DNA of 64,000 bases. Origin: Cladocopium goreaui (Eukaryota; Sar; Dinophyceae; Suessiales; Symbiodiniaceae). The translations under genes were made by a program, and so were the position numbers. Location of the stretch: contig CAMXCT020000904.1 of the NCBI GenBank assembly GCA_947184155.2, forward strand, positions 1 to 64,000, read 5' to 3'. Positions 21,662-32,165 of this stretch are shown piece by piece (within the stretch, counting starts at the first letter, position 1; each line of letters begins with the position of its first letter). The notes beneath the pieces were generated by a model that did not search any database, was not told the origin of the DNA, and saw nothing but the letters and a program-made list of their open reading frames with translations.

Positions 21662-21766
21662 TACCCTCTGGTAAAACTAACATAGCTATTGAAAATGGCC
21701 ATTTATAGTGAGTTTTCCTATTAAAAATGGTGATTTTCCATAGTTATGTTAGTTTGCCAGAGGGTA
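21662..21766. mobile_element. MITE-A copy
   Basis: TACCCTCTGGTAAAACTAAC to TAGTTTGCCAGAGGGTA, 105 bp, nearly perfect hairpin. Confidence 0.9.
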
Positions 21767-21972
21767 ATTATCAATTAATAGGACTATTGATGATTAATAT
21801 CAATAATTCAGGAATAATAGAACCCATGATCATGATGGTGATAGTAATCTATAATTATCAATAGTAGGACTAGTGATGATGATAACGATAATGATTATAA
21901 TTTAATTAATGATCATGATGATGGTGGTGGTGATGATGAGCTCCGTGCTGGTACATGTATAAGAACCTGCAG

Positions 21973-22050
21973 GCAATAGAACTCTGGAGAGCCAAAGCGC
22001 ACTTTTAGTAGATCGATGCACATTCGATTCGACCGACGGAATATTGCAAG
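21973..22050 (+). CDS. penultimate exon, unknown protein
   Basis: Acceptor AACCTGCAG|G, donor TTGCAAG|GTATGT. Open for 25 codons: NRTLESQSALLVDRCTFDST then DGILQ, ending on one base of a codon. The next exon (22229) supplies the other two. The intron is 178 bp, GTATGT to TTTTTCCAG. Confidence 0.58.
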
Positions 22051-22228
22051 GTATGTGCCCGTATGACCAAAATTTATATTGCATTTCTTGTCGCAGTGAT
22101 TTCTACATGGAATGACTCCATTTGGTAGATTGGCCATTATTGGCAACAATCAACCAATGTTCAGCACTTGTAAGCATTACTAACCATGAATAACCACTAT
22201 GAACCATTACTGATCACCATTTTTCCAG

Positions 22229-22383
22229 GCGGAACGACCCATGTCTATGTCGACTTACCATGTTTGAGACGAGTTACTGAGCCAAGGTACTTGTGTGATC
22301 GCCTTGCCCGAAGATCGCCGACTTGCTTGGATTACCTGATTCTTAACGAAAAACAGGGGGTCTCGCAGCACCGAAAACTTTAG
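22229..22383 (+). CDS. terminal exon, unknown protein
   Basis: Acceptor CATTTTTCCAG|G, phase-compatible with 21973-22050. It reads GTTHVYVDLPCLRRVTEPRY, LCDRLARRSPTCLDYLILNE, then KQGVSQHRKL and TAG. The TA-rich DNA starting directly after the stop fits a gene end. No family recognised. Confidence 0.6.
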
Positions 22384-22389
22384 ATAAAA

Positions 22390-22725
22390 TTTATGTATTT
22401 GGATACATATATATATATACAAACATACAGGTGTATAAATATATATATATATATATATTCATGTACTGTACTGTCCTGTATTGTATTGTACTGCAATGCA
22501 ATGCAATGTAATGTAATGTGTGTGTGTGTGCGTACAGTTTGTGTTTGTCTCATCTTGTTTCCGGAGAAACAAGCAACATCCAATGGATTAAAACATCGGC
22601 TTGGAAATATTTGGCTATACCCAATGTTGGGCAAACCCGTGTATATACATAAATACATATAGATATATATATATATATGTATACATATGATTATACTTAT
22701 ATATATATATACATATACATGTGAT
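22390..22725. repeat. TA/TG microsatellite cluster
   Basis: ATATATATATAC, TGTACTGTACTGTCC, AATGCAATGTAATG and TGTGTGTGTG runs, with a short unique piece at 22540-22630. Confidence 0.75.
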
Positions 22726-22920
22726 GAATCGGTTGATGATAACGTACCATGCATTGGTTCAGCCAATAATTGACCAGTATGAACCATGATTGACCATTTT
22801 CACCATTATTCAGTATGGGTCTACTGAAAATGGGGCATAGCTCTTAATGCCAGTTGATTGGCAATATGATGCTAAGCGCAAAGCCGTGCTCCACCAAGCT
22901 TATCCAGGATTCATGAGTGG

Positions 22921-23033
22921 TACTGTGGATGGGCCAGCGAAATTCTGCATCACCAAAAGGATGGTTGAAACCCTATAAATAATGGGATGTTTACCACTTA
23001 TCAACTGGTGCAGGAATTCGCAACCACCCACCG
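22921..23033. mobile_element. MITE-F copy
   Basis: TACTGTGGATGGGCCAGCGA at the left and TGGTGCAGGAATTCGCAACC at the right match the element at 58550-58679. The left half has diverged. Confidence 0.65.
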
Positions 23034-23079
23034 CATCAATCATAGGTTTCTCAATTTCGGTGCCATGTGCCACTTTTAG

Positions 23080-23138
23080 GTGCCATGGGCAGAGTTTGAG
23101 GAAGGCAATGTTGATATGTGCCCAGATGGCTATGTCAT
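23080..23138 (+). CDS. short exon candidate
   Basis: Acceptor GCCACTTTTAG|G, donor GTCAT|GTATAC. It reads VPWAEFEEGNVDMCPDGYV, acidic. Other frames are closed. Confidence 0.47.
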
Positions 23139-23342
23139 GTATACATACCTGCAAATTCCAGCTATATTGATGCTAGAAGATGTTAGGGGTTCAGGGTTTT
23201 GACCCATCATATCTCAATATGTTTTGGGTGATGTTTGAAAAGGACGTGGATCACCTGAAATTTCACCACCTTTGATGAAGCATCAATTTTGGATAGGCTT
23301 ATCACTTTGAACAAAATTGGGGATTGGCCCAATTGGCCCCAG

Positions 23343-23535
23343 ACCTACTGGTGAATCATCATATTCCCGACTAACAAACAGCCACACGTTGGGAGTAAAT
23401 TCTGTGGTAAGCCGTGACGATCCACGCCCTCTTAGGAAGACGGCTCTTTGCTGGATGCTGCTCGCTTCAATGTGCTTTTTTGGATTTCTTGCTGTTGCAT
23501 GCCTTTTGCTACTTCATTCCGGGAACAAATACTAG
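23343..23535 (+). CDS. terminal exon with membrane segment
   Basis: After TTGGCCCCAG, open for 64 codons to TAG. A polar part (SRLTNSHTLGVNSVVSRDDP) is followed by one hydrophobic stretch (WMLLASMCFFGFLAVACLLL) and HSGNKY at the C-terminus. This would be a single-pass tail anchor if real. Confidence 0.48.
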
Positions 23536-23662
23536 AGTGTTTATATTTATATAATTGAATCCTCTGAACATCAACATTAAAACAAAGAAGAAATGGCCAG
23601 ATGTCTTCCAAAATTATCTTGTAGAAACCATTTGGAGGGAAAAATAAACATGTTTTGTTCAG

Positions 23663-23726
23663 GATTCAAGCCATCAAGGGCCTGAAGCTGTTCATACAGG
23701 AGAGTCTCTTTCCTACTCCTTCTTGA
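23663..23726 (+). CDS. terminal exon candidate
   Basis: Acceptor TTTTGTTCAG|G, then IQAIKGLKLFIQESLFPTPS and TGA. A second acceptor ACCCCGCAG at 23737 opens another short frame (REMSPKKKEKVPRVEKHP). Confidence 0.4.
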
Positions 23727-24129
23727 CTACCCCGCAGTCAGGGAAATGTCTCCAAAAAAAAAGGAGAAAGTTCCCAGGGTTGAGAAACATCCCGTGAAGT
23801 TGTTTTTTTAAACATCACCGTCAAGTGGTTGTTGAGATATCATACCCGCAATGGTTGAGTGATGTTCCAATGGAACCTTTCGTGACATTTCAGAACCGGG
23901 AAAGGTGTTGGAAATGCTGGTACAACTTCAAAATCGGTTGCTTTATGATTTCCCAGATTTTCTCCATTAACACCATGAATCCGGGTGTATCTCCTGGTTT
24001 TTGGACGGACCCCATGTTGGCTCTTCCCGTTAGAATCGCTTCACTGCCAAGTTCTTATGCATTTGGCAAGTGTCGGGAGCGATGATTCAAGAACTTGCGA
24101 AAGGACTCGGTGGGTGCAGGGCCCGAACT

Positions 24130-24368
24130 TTCAACTGGTCGATATGTTGTTCTTGTTCTTCTTGTTCGTGTTGTTCTTGTTCTTGTTCTTGTTCTTGTTG
24201 TCGTTGTCGTTGCGGTTGCTGTTGCTGTTGCTGCTGTTCTTGTTCTTGTTCTTGTTGGTGGTTGCTGGGTTGGTGGGTGGGTGGGTGGGTCGGTTGGTTG
24301 TCGTTGGTTGTCGTTGGTTGTCGCTGTCGTTGTCGTTGCTTGTCGCTGTCGTTGTCGTTGATTGTCAG

Positions 24369-24463
<95 letters not shown>
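24130..24463. repeat. strand-asymmetric G/T tract with (TTG)n
   Basis: The + strand is almost only G, T and C: TTCTTG, TCGTTG, GGTGGGTGGGTGG, then about 30 TTG triplets at 24366-24463. Every frame is open (poly-Leu, Val, Cys; poly-Thr and Gln on -). This is repeat expansion, not a gene. Confidence 0.93.
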
Positions 24464-24464
<1 letters not shown>

Positions 24465-24479
24465 ATATATAGTGTAGTG

Positions 24480-24815
24480 TGTGTATATATATATATATAT
24501 AATTATTTTTTTTATTATTATTCTCATTATTATTATTATTATTTATTATTATTAATAATATTTATTATTATTATCATTATTATTTTTTAGTATTATTATT
24601 ATTAATATTAATTGTTATTATTATTAATTATAATTATTATTATTAATAATATTTATTATTATTATTATTATTATTTATTATTATGATTATTATTTTATTA
24701 TATTATATTATATTATATTATATTATATTATATGTGTATATTATGTTATCTATATATATATATACATATATTGTATTATATGTATATACATGTCATATAT
24801 ATATATATGTAAGGT
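24480..24815. repeat. TTA/ATT triplet and TATAT array
   Basis: Imperfect TTATTATTA runs followed by ATTATATTATA pentamers and (TA)n. It directly extends the TTG block. Bases 24816-25500 contain poly-C interruptions and no supported gene. Confidence 0.9.
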
Positions 24816-25516
24816 CAAATTAGGATTAACAATCCCCCCCAATTAACCATAGCCCGGCTCTCCCCCGATTTTGGTACCAAAGTCATTTGGGTGGTTTGTG
24901 TTGCCCAGCAATGGTTCACCGGTTCACCTAACTAGCCATGCCTGTCCAAAGCACCAGATTTTGATGGTACTAATGAGCATTGTTCTCTTTATTTTCAATT
25001 GGGGAAAACAATGAGTTTCTTTATCTATTCCTCATTGGTTCGTTTAACTCAAAAAGAAACGCATTTTGTGAAAAATAGACACATCCCTAAATGTTAGTCT
25101 TGGAAGCTGCCAAGCTGCCAAATCGCAAAGGGTACCTCCCATGAGTGTCCCCCCCAATCAAGAGTGGGCGCCCCCCCCAATTAATCAAGGCCACTTCAGC
25201 CCTACGTATTTGTGTATTATTGTCCCCCCCTTTTCCTTTCTCTTTTCCTTTTTCTTTTTCTTTTCATCAAAGATGTGAGATTTATTAATTTGGGGTAGTT
25301 CAGAAGATGTTGGCCGTTTGGTGTGGGTGGGCGGTTTATCAATCCGCAGTTGCCATCATATGTATGTATACACAAATATACTAATATAATAATATACATT
25401 AAAGCAGTAAATCCATTCCATTGTTTCAACGATTCAAGAGGCTGCCACCCGTGTGTGATTGGTCATCCCTGCAGATCATCATTTCCTGTCATATCCCACT
25501 GTTGTTTTTTGGCCCA

Positions 25517-25642
25517 ATGGCCCGAGACGCACTTCCTATCCCTCCACTAAATGAACGTCCTAATGCAAATCAGCCATTTCTAGATGATCATCCAATCATC
25601 CAATCATCCGTTTCAAAAGTAGAGACTTTGCAGCCATGTTAG
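25517..25642 (+). CDS. reading frame, unknown
   Basis: ATG in CCAATGGCC, then ARDALPIPPLNERPNANQPF and LDDHPIIQSSVSKVETLQPC to TAG. Pro/Asn-rich. The frame is also open upstream to 25421. Confidence 0.38.
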   Translation: MARDALPIPPLNERPNANQPFLDDHPIIQSSVSKVETLQPC

Positions 25643-25744
25643 TCACCAGAGGGCTAACCCTGCCAAGCTCTCTGCCAGCTAGTTGCCCAAAGCGCTGCGC
25701 CGCTGCCATCCCATGTTTTCCCATGGTCAGGACTGGGCCTCCAG

Positions 25745-25859
25745 GTGTGCATTGCTTGGTTTGGTGTCACCCTATGTCTTTCCGCGTTTTCCTGGCGTTT
25801 GTCTCGCTGAATGCCACTGCTGCGCGTGAACTGTTGACCTCACCTGCACGGTTCACTGG
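25745..25859 (+). CDS. exon, unknown protein
   Basis: Acceptor GGGCCTCCAG|G, donor ACTGG|GTAAAC. It ends MSFRVFLAFVSLNATAAREL, LTSPARFT with two bases left over, which the next exon completes. GC-rich against its surroundings. Confidence 0.53.
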
Positions 25860-25958
25860 GTAAACCTTGGTTGGCTAGTCTATATATTAAAAAGATATGC
25901 GTCAGCTAGAACAGATCTTGTATACAATTTTTAAAAAAAATGCCATATTCTTTTGCAG

Positions 25959-26052
25959 AGCCTTCTTGATGAACAGGGCATATCAGGGCATCCCTTTAAG
26001 AGCCGATCCAATTTCCCCGGAGCATCTCATCAAAAGAATGGCAATGACTTGA
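25959..26052 (+). CDS. terminal exon, unknown protein
   Basis: Classic acceptor ATTCTTTTGCAG, 99-bp intron after 25859. In phase with 25745-25859 it reads AFLMNRAYQGIPLRADPISP, EHLIKRMAMT and TGA. The alternative frame (SLLDEQGISGHPFKSRSN) does not match the phase. Confidence 0.57.
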
Positions 26053-26712
26053 GGATGGGTTTTTTTTCAAATTCCCTGATGTTTGAAAAAAAAAACTTAG
26101 GAGACTCCAAAAATGTGGCATGTTCTTGGATGATAAGTTCTGTTTTTTTCGCTTAATTATATCACCTAAAAATCCGGAGACAACCGTGCGGGCTTCGAAT
26201 TAATCCAAGAGGAAAATATCCTTGTCCTTCATCCATCTGTAGATATATCCACCACAAACCCATAGTTAGTGTACCTATACTCACTTGACCGTGTCTCTTG
26301 GTTGGTTATAGCAAAACACGATTTTTGCAGGTTACAATCCATGAAAATCTCCATTTTATTGCTTTTTTTTGTGCTTTTTGTCCATAACGTCAGCAGATTT
26401 TCGCACCCAGTGTCCACCGTTTGGCGCGCTTTGCGATCTACCGATTCAGGGTGCTGGTATAGCTGGATGGTGATTTCCCCAGTATGGTAATTTCATAGGT
26501 TTTGACCCATCCCCATATTATCATACACTAACCAGCTATGTTTGATTATTGTTGTATTTTTGTTGCCGGGTATCTAAGATTGGCCAAATTTTGCTTGGGA
26601 AATAATTACCCATAAGGCGACATAGCATGAATTAAAATGATCAAGCAAATTTGCCTTATTTCAGGTTGGTGAATTCTTATAATTCAATCAGCCAATCAAT
26701 GTGGAAATACAG

Positions 26713-26785
26713 GACTGGACTTGGACGGTCCTGTTCCCGGGCGCATCGTAGATCAACTGGAAATTGTCTTTAAGAAATGTCAACT
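26713..26785 (+). CDS. exon candidate, unknown
   Basis: Acceptor GAAATACAG|G, then LDLDGPVPGRIVDQLEIVFK and KCQ, to donor AACT|GTTTTC. Amphipathic helix character. Confidence 0.47.
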
Positions 26786-26844
26786 GTTTTCTGCACAATT
26801 GTCTTTTCCAAAAAAAAACGCTTCTACGTTGTAAATCCCTCGAG

Positions 26845-26905
26845 ACCCGAAATGATAGTCGTGAAGCGTTCCTGGCATCACGGCATGGCACGACCCGGGG
26901 GAAAG
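26845..26905 (+). CDS. exon candidate, unknown
   Basis: After CCCTCGAG it reads TRNDSREAFLASRHGTTRGK in a GC-rich island. The acceptor is weak and two other frames are partly open. Confidence 0.35.
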
Positions 26906-27167
26906 ATCCGTCCCTTTTTTGGGGGATGGTCTGCCCCGGTTTCTGCCGTTGATTGGAGAAAAATGTGGAGACATGGTCGGAGAAACAACTGGTTTTGTTC
27001 AACCGAAATGTGATGAAAATGGGGAATAACCAGTATTAAAACCCCTTTTTCTATAACGAGATGTTTTTAATTCCCCATGGTTTGTGATCAACAGAAAAGG
27101 GGTATTTAAAACGAGCCATGGGGATTCAACCAGTAGCACAATCATCAACTTTAGTAGGTAAGCAGAT

Positions 27168-27275
27168 TACCCTTTGGTAATTTGTTACATAGCTATTGAA
27201 AATGGCTATTGATAGTGGATTTTCCCATGAAAAATGGTGTTCTCCCATAGTTATGTAAACGTTTACCAGAGGGTA
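27168..27275. mobile_element. MITE-A copy inside a probable intron
   Basis: TACCCTTTGGTAATTTGTTA to AACGTTTACCAGAGGGTA. A GTAAGC donor lies 10 bp before it and a CACTGCAG acceptor 10 bp after, so the MITE fills nearly the whole intron. Confidence 0.88.
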
Positions 27276-27285
27276 GTCACTGCAG

Positions 27286-27368
27286 CCTACTGTGGAAATA
27301 CTGAACACTTGGGTGATCTTGGGTGTGCCCCCAGACCGGACAGCCTTTTGCCAAGAATCAGACTCTAA
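27286..27368 (+). CDS. exon candidate after MITE-A
   Basis: Acceptor CACTGCAG. In phase with an upstream frame ending SSTLV at 27157 (donor GTAG|GTAAGC) it reads AYCGNTEHLGDLGCAPRPDS and stops at TAA. AYCGNTEHLGDLG is faintly like an ankyrin helix, too short to call. Confidence 0.4.
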
Positions 27369-27434
27369 GTCTCTATGTCCAAAAGCATCATTCACATTCA
27401 CCGTGTAAGATGAAGGGAACCGTAAGCCAAAGAT
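27335..27434 (+). CDS. exon candidate, alternative frame
   Basis: Acceptor GTGCCCCCAG, donor AAAGAT|GTGAGG. Reads TGQPFAKNQTLSLYVQKHHS and HSPCKMKGTVSQRC. It overlaps 27286-27368 in another frame; only one can be right. Confidence 0.43.
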
Positions 27435-27634
27435 GTGAGGTTCCAAAATTAGATTGTTTTTGGTCCGAAATATGATATCAAATAGTGGATTGTGTGTTGA
27501 TTGTCTACAAATTCAAGCAACACCTACCTCATCCTACCTCTGTCTATTGGTCTATAAATGTCTAGAAGTGTTACTGGACATCACAGTTTTACAACGCATG
27601 ACATGTTCGTGGAGTAAAGGATCTTTTCTTCCAG

Positions 27635-27713
27635 AGGGGATATGATGGAAATGTTAGAGGAAGCCCTGAACCATGTGGATTGCAAATCCCTCCTGTACAT
27701 TTCAACATGTTGA
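27635..27713 (+). CDS. terminal exon candidate
   Basis: Acceptor CTTTTCTTCCAG. One frame reads GDMMEMLEEALNHVDCKSLL and stops. A second is open as RGYDGNVRGSPEPCGLQIPP. Confidence 0.4.
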
Positions 27714-28609
27714 TTGTATCCCATTGTATCCCCTAGGAATGGTTAGCGAAAATATCCCTGATTCTTCTTGCTGATATATATATAAGATATCGGAGAATTA
27801 TGCTACAATATTCCTATGCTCCATTGATGTTGGGTCAGCTAAGGAGTCAGGGATTTGTCAAAAAAACAACAAAATGTGCAGCTAAAGAGCCCAATGCACC
27901 CCCACATTCGTAGGTAGCCATGATTTGAGATGATCTTCCCTTAAAAGTTCAATGCTTTATCCATGTTTATCTTCATGTTCCTTGTTGAAATAGCCATTAT
28001 AATCATTATTTGGGGGGTAAATCCCACATGTTTTGGACAAAGCCCTATGATTTTCTCAGAAGTGGGGCCTGATTCCTCCAGGGAACAGCAGAGGCCCATG
28101 GCCGCCATGCCACGCCATGCCACGCCGCCACGCCGCCGACGTGTTTATGGTCCCATCCCAAAGCCAGCTCAACTGAGCCGCAAAAATGGTGATTTTTCAC
28201 CAGTCTTCAATCAGAACTCAATCACCAGTACACTAGGGATTCAAAATGGTGATACATTTGACCATGTTTTTTGGGATTATGATGATTCACCTAAAGATGA
28301 ATGAATCATCATAATCCCTATACACAGCGTATAACAGCTAGGTGAATGTGAAATCACCATATACCACGGTTCAGCTACTGCGGATACCATGGGGATGTTT
28401 TTTTGGGTGAATTATGGATCTCACCGACCCAAGGGCCGGAGGGCCAAAAGAATGAATTCATATGGATCTCATTCCATTATACTGGTTGATGATGGTTGGT
28501 GAATAGGGATGTCCAGCTCATGGATCATGAGAATTCCCAACAGATCCCGAACTCTTCCCACACCCTTAAAAGTGTTTCTTTTGCCCCACGTTTGATACTT
28601 ATATCCTAG

Positions 28610-28779
28610 GGGCATGGAACATCCTTGTTGATGGGTGGTATTTGGGGTTCAATCCTGGTCGCTTTAGCAGTTTCTATCATCAAAATTTTCCCCAAGAGAT
28701 AGATCCTCTTGGGTCCACAGTGATTCAAGGCTTTGGGATTTCGATGGAGTCTGGAACGTGGACGACCAGCTATTTTGAG
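28610..28779 (+). CDS. internal exon, unknown protein
   Basis: Acceptor TATATCCTAG|G, donor TTTTGAG|GTGAGG. Open for 56 codons, reading AWNILVDGWYLGFNPGRFSS, FYHQNFPQEIDPLGSTVIQG and FGISMESGTWTTSYFE. Rich in aromatic residues and glycine. Family unknown. A MITE-B lies 80 bp into the following intron. Confidence 0.58.
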
Positions 28780-28858
28780 GTGAGGGGATAGTTTTTTGGG
28801 GATAGAATGACGCAGCCCAATACAATTGATGACGGATATATCTTTTGGAGAATATTGA

Positions 28859-28957
28859 CTGATTGGTGGTTTGGAACATGAATCTTGTTTTTCCATATAT
28901 TGGGAAAACCATCCCAACTGACTAATATTTTTCAGAGGGGTTGAAACCACCAACCAG
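28859..28957. mobile_element. MITE-B copy
   Basis: CTGATTGGTGGTTTGGAACA to TTGAAACCACCAACCAG, 99 bp. No target duplication recognisable. Confidence 0.83.
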
Positions 28958-29202
28958 ATAAGGTTTATAATGGTTGATCCTTGGGTGGGTCAACGGACAC
29001 TTGTCTAGAGGCGGGGAAAAAAAAACTCCATACGAATCACTATATTAAATACATGGTTTTGTCCAAAAATAGGGGGGTCACCCCAACAATTGCTGTTTTA
29101 ATGGGAAAATGGATGGAGAATCAATGGGTGTGGCTCTAGCCCATTCTTGAACAAACCCATATGTATGTATGAATATTGTATGTATGTACATATATATATA
29201 TA

Positions 29203-29311
29203 CTGGTTGGTGGTTTGGAACATGAATTCTATTTTTCCATATATGGGAATGATCCTTCCCATTGACGAACTCCATCATTTTTCAGAGGGGTAGGGCTCAA
29301 CCACCAACCAG
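29203..29311. mobile_element. MITE-B copy in a TA microsatellite
   Basis: CTGGTTGGTGGTTTGGAACA to GCTCAACCACCAACCAG. The left flank is (TA)n, so no reliable target duplication. Confidence 0.87.
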
Positions 29312-29375
29312 TTATAGCCATTGCTGGATGATTGATCCATTTATTACGGGAATTATATGCTGGTACCCAAGACAG

Positions 29376-29466
29376 AAAGTATATAAATCCCTGAATCACT
29401 TGGAGTCACTTGGAGAATTCCGTGTGAGCATGTCGATCGTGTTGAGGACCCCCGTACATTGTTTAG
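29376..29466 (+). CDS. exon candidate, unknown
   Basis: Acceptor CAAGACAG, strong donor TTTAG|GTATGT. It reads KVYKSLNHLESLGEFRVSMS then IVLRTPVHCL, 30 codons plus one base. Confidence 0.5.
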
Positions 29467-29581
29467 GTATGTTTCCCTATATAGTTTAGATGTTTTTTTT
29501 GTTGTGAACTGGCAACTGGTAGAACTTGTCCACATCAAAAAAAAGGTGTGGGATAAATTTGACGAAGATCTCCACTTCCAG

Positions 29582-29670
29582 ATTTCATCCTGATGGCACT
29601 GCCATCTGTGCCACGCCCAATACGGGCGATTTTTGGCGTCCAAAGGCTCGAAAAAAGGGAACCTTCAAAC
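29582..29670 (+). CDS. exon candidate, unknown
   Basis: Acceptor CCACTTCCAG, donor AAAC|GTTAGG. It reads FHPDGTAICATPNTGDFWRP then KARKKGTFK, a basic end. A longer alternative frame (80 codons, 29593-29835) is open over the same bases. Confidence 0.45.
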
Positions 29671-29949
29671 GTTAGGGTCCTTTACTTTAGCGCCTTAGCG
29701 CCACTGCCAGTTGGTCTTGTCTTATGGAGAAGTCACTTGAAGCGCCCGACCATCGAACAAGATCCCAAGAGATCCCAACCATTTCGATGGTCGTCTGGCC
29801 ATAGCAGCTCTGGTCTTAGTCCATTCCCCTGCTGAAGTTCCTCTGAATACTGCTGGTTCGTAAACTGACCCAGGCGTGAAAACGCAGTTGATGTTGATTG
29901 AATTGTGGAAGGGAGGAATGAATGAATGAAATGAAACGGAATAAAATGG

Positions 29950-30393
29950 AATTTAATTAGTGAGTGAGTGAGTGGGTGAGTGAATCACAGAATGAATGAA
30001 TTGAACAAGAATTGAACGAATTTTGAACGAATTGAACGAATTTTGAACGAATTGTGAACGAATTTTGAACGAATTTTGAACGAATTTTGAACGAAATTTG
30101 AACGAAAATTGAACGAATTTTGAACGAATCTTGAACGAATTTTGAACGAATTGAACGAATGTTGAACGAATTTTGAACGAATTTTGAACGAATTTTGAAC
30201 GAATTATGAACGAATTTTGAACGAATCTTGAATGAATCTTGAACGAATTTTGAACGAATTTTGAACGAATTTTGAACGAATTTTGAACGAATTTTGAACG
30301 AATTTTGAACGAATTTTGAACGAATTGAACGAATTGAATGAATTGAATGAATTGAACGAATTGAATGAATTGAATGAATTGAATGAATTGAAT
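29950..30393. repeat. 9/15-bp minisatellite TTGAACGAA(TTT)
   Basis: Units TTGAACGAATTT and TTGAACGAA/TTGAATGAA repeat for about 440 bp. The - strand is open for 173 and 148 codons as FVQNSFKIRSK and IQFIQF, a by-product of the stop-free unit. Confidence 0.92.
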
Positions 30394-30438
30394 AAATGCC
30401 CATTGATGTCCTTTACCCACTGATGGATTGATTAGCAG

Positions 30439-30576
30439 ACGGCCCCGCCATTCTACACAATCACTAGGAACCAACAGGTCGATTTACTAGGCAAATGTCA
30501 ACCAAGCAACACCTCTTCTTTTATGCAAAGGAACATGGTTGGAAAGACCAGCAGGCACAGGCGGCATCTCTCACAG
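30439..30576 (+). CDS. exon 1 of a three-exon chain, unknown protein
   Basis: Acceptor GATTAGCAG, donor CTCACAG|GTAGCT, exactly 46 codons. Reads TAPPFYTITRNQQVDLLGKC, QPSNTSSFMQRNMVGKTSRH, RRHLSQ. It begins just after the TTGAACGAA array. Phase 0 at both ends allows direct joining to 30643-30726. Confidence 0.55.
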
Positions 30577-30642
30577 GTAGCTTTCTCGGTGAATGCCCAG
30601 AATGCCATCTGAGCAGAGACCAAAACACCATGGGACCAGCAG

Positions 30643-30726
30643 TATATCGAGGGCGTCACAGACCCTACCATCAAGAGATCGCTTTGTGAGTGGTATCCCC
30701 GACTGGAAAAAGTCTTCATCCAAAGG
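30643..30726 (+). CDS. exon 2 of a three-exon chain
   Basis: Acceptor GGACCAGCAG after a 66-bp intron, ending before GTCAAG. 28 codons: YIEGVTDPTIKRSLCEWYPR then LEKVFIQR. The strong internal donor GTGAGT at ~30686 is an alternative end. Confidence 0.5.
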
Positions 30727-30890
30727 GTCAAGATACTCCATATATCTCCATATGGCATAACGTGATAAATCTATACATATCTATACAAATCTGAGACAGC
30801 CTGCAAAGGACTTGTGAGATTTGCTGGGTCTTGCATGGCTTTCCAGAAGAAACAGCTAGCCATCGACGGTCAGGTCATGTCAGGTCGCAG

Positions 30891-31052
30891 GTCCCCATCA
30901 AGGAGTCCTTGTTCCCATATGAGTCTTTCAGGGATAAGATGTCTATGTCCATCTCAGCTAGAAACTCCCAGTCAGTTAAGCGATGCAAGCGATGCGGAGT
31001 TTCCAGACCCACAGATTTCTTGCTGTTTTTTCCTGAATCTATGAGTGTTTGA
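30891..31052 (+). CDS. terminal exon of the chain, CxxC tail
   Basis: Acceptor CAGGTCGCAG|G, phase 0. Reads VPIKESLFPYESFRDKMSMS, ISARNSQSVKRCKRCGVSRP, TDFLLFFPESMSV and TGA. RCKRC could be half of a metal site. A second frame is open over part of it. Confidence 0.52.
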   Translation, partial: VPIKESLFPYESFRDKMSMSISARNSQSVKRCKRCGVSRPTDFLLFFPESMSV

Positions 31053-31089
31053 TACATGTCATGATAAACCATTACTATATCATCTATAT

Positions 31090-31193
31090 CTGATTGGTGC
31101 TTTCAAGCATTTTTTATTTTTCCATAATATATGGGATAATCCTTCCCAACTGACGAACTCATATTTTTCAGAGGGGTTGAAGCCAACAACCAG
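31090..31193. mobile_element. MITE-B copy
   Basis: CTGATTGGTGCTTTCAAGCA to TTGAAGCCAACAACCAG, slightly diverged ends. Confidence 0.8.
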
Positions 31194-31244
31194 ACCACTA
31201 TTGTCCATGGCCCATCAGTCCTGAGGAATGAAATATTGATGCAG

Positions 31245-31351
31245 CCGTGCAGGAAATTGGTCACTGCCGAGTGCTAATAATAGCTTCTCGTGAAGGATTG
31301 GTCAGATATGCCACTGGCTACCTCTCGACATGTTCAGTTAGCGAAGAATGA
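31245..31351 (+). CDS. terminal exon candidate
   Basis: After TTGATGCAG (or CCGTGCAG, 8 bp later) it reads AVQEIGHCRVLIIASREGLV, RYATGYLSTCSVSEE and TGA. Confidence 0.47.
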
Positions 31352-31496
31352 TGTGGATGTTACTGTATGTTTGTAAATAGATATACATAGATATACCAAC
31401 TGGTTAGAGAAATCTGATGAAATATGGATATATGTTGGTAAATCATAGTTAAGAATGATGTGGATGCACAACTGGTCATGTTCTAATATCTCTTAG

Positions 31497-31591
31497 GCGT
31501 GTATCCCTTAAAGGTTGTCAAAATTGTCCAATCTCTTCACGCCGACGAACCAGCCCAGCGCGGGAAAACTCGCCACGCGACTCCGACCTGA
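31497..31591 (+). CDS. exon candidate, unknown
   Basis: Acceptor AATATCTCTTAG|G, then VYPLKVVKIVQSLHADEPAQ, RGKTRHATPT and TGA. A further acceptor CCCCTCCAG at 31642 opens ETTGGKSKFLRPISIP to a stop. Bases 31740-31917 carry another island open in two frames. Confidence 0.42.
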
Positions 31592-32057
31592 AATCGACTT
31601 GTAAAAGAGGCTGAAGACCAAACTCGTGGGAATCCCCTCCAGGAAACAACCGGAGGGAAGTCCAAGTTCTTACGTCCTATTTCTATCCCTTAGTGATGAC
31701 AAGTTATGTTTAAAAAGATATATTCGAAACTAGGATGTGTCCAATCAAAGCCTCCATTTCTATCATTTGTGAGGGGTTTCCCATGTCTATTGTCAGGTTT
31801 CTTGTTGCCAGATCAACGGAGAAAGCTGGTTCAGGATCATGGCTCATAGTGGGACACACTTGTGAAAGGCGCCTGCTCAATATTTTCAGTAGATTTAAGA
31901 GGTCAAATGACATTTAATGAGTACGAAGGTCAAGATTATTGGGCCCAAAATAGATGGTTTTTTCTCGATTCCGACAGTAAAGTCATGGCCAAACAAACTA
32001 CACAAAAATGATCCATGTGTCCTATTGTTCAAGAGTGAGTGAAATGATACAAAATTC

Positions 32058-32165
32058 CTGGTTGGTGTTTTGGAACATGTTTTATGACTTTCCATATATT
32101 GGGAATGTCATCATCCCAACTGACTTTCATATTTTTCAGAGGGGTAGGGCTCAACCACCAACCAG
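32058..32165. mobile_element. MITE-B copy with duplicated right flank
   Basis: CTGGTTGGTGTTTTGGAACA to GCTCAACCACCAACCAG. The following CTATTAATCACCATAAAAAT is shared with the copy at 2399-2491, but the left flank is different. Confidence 0.87.

Noticed and set aside
23985..24590. Poly-Cys/Leu/Val (+) and poly-Thr/Gln (-) frames
   Set aside because: Direct products of the TTG triplet run, with no splice or start support.
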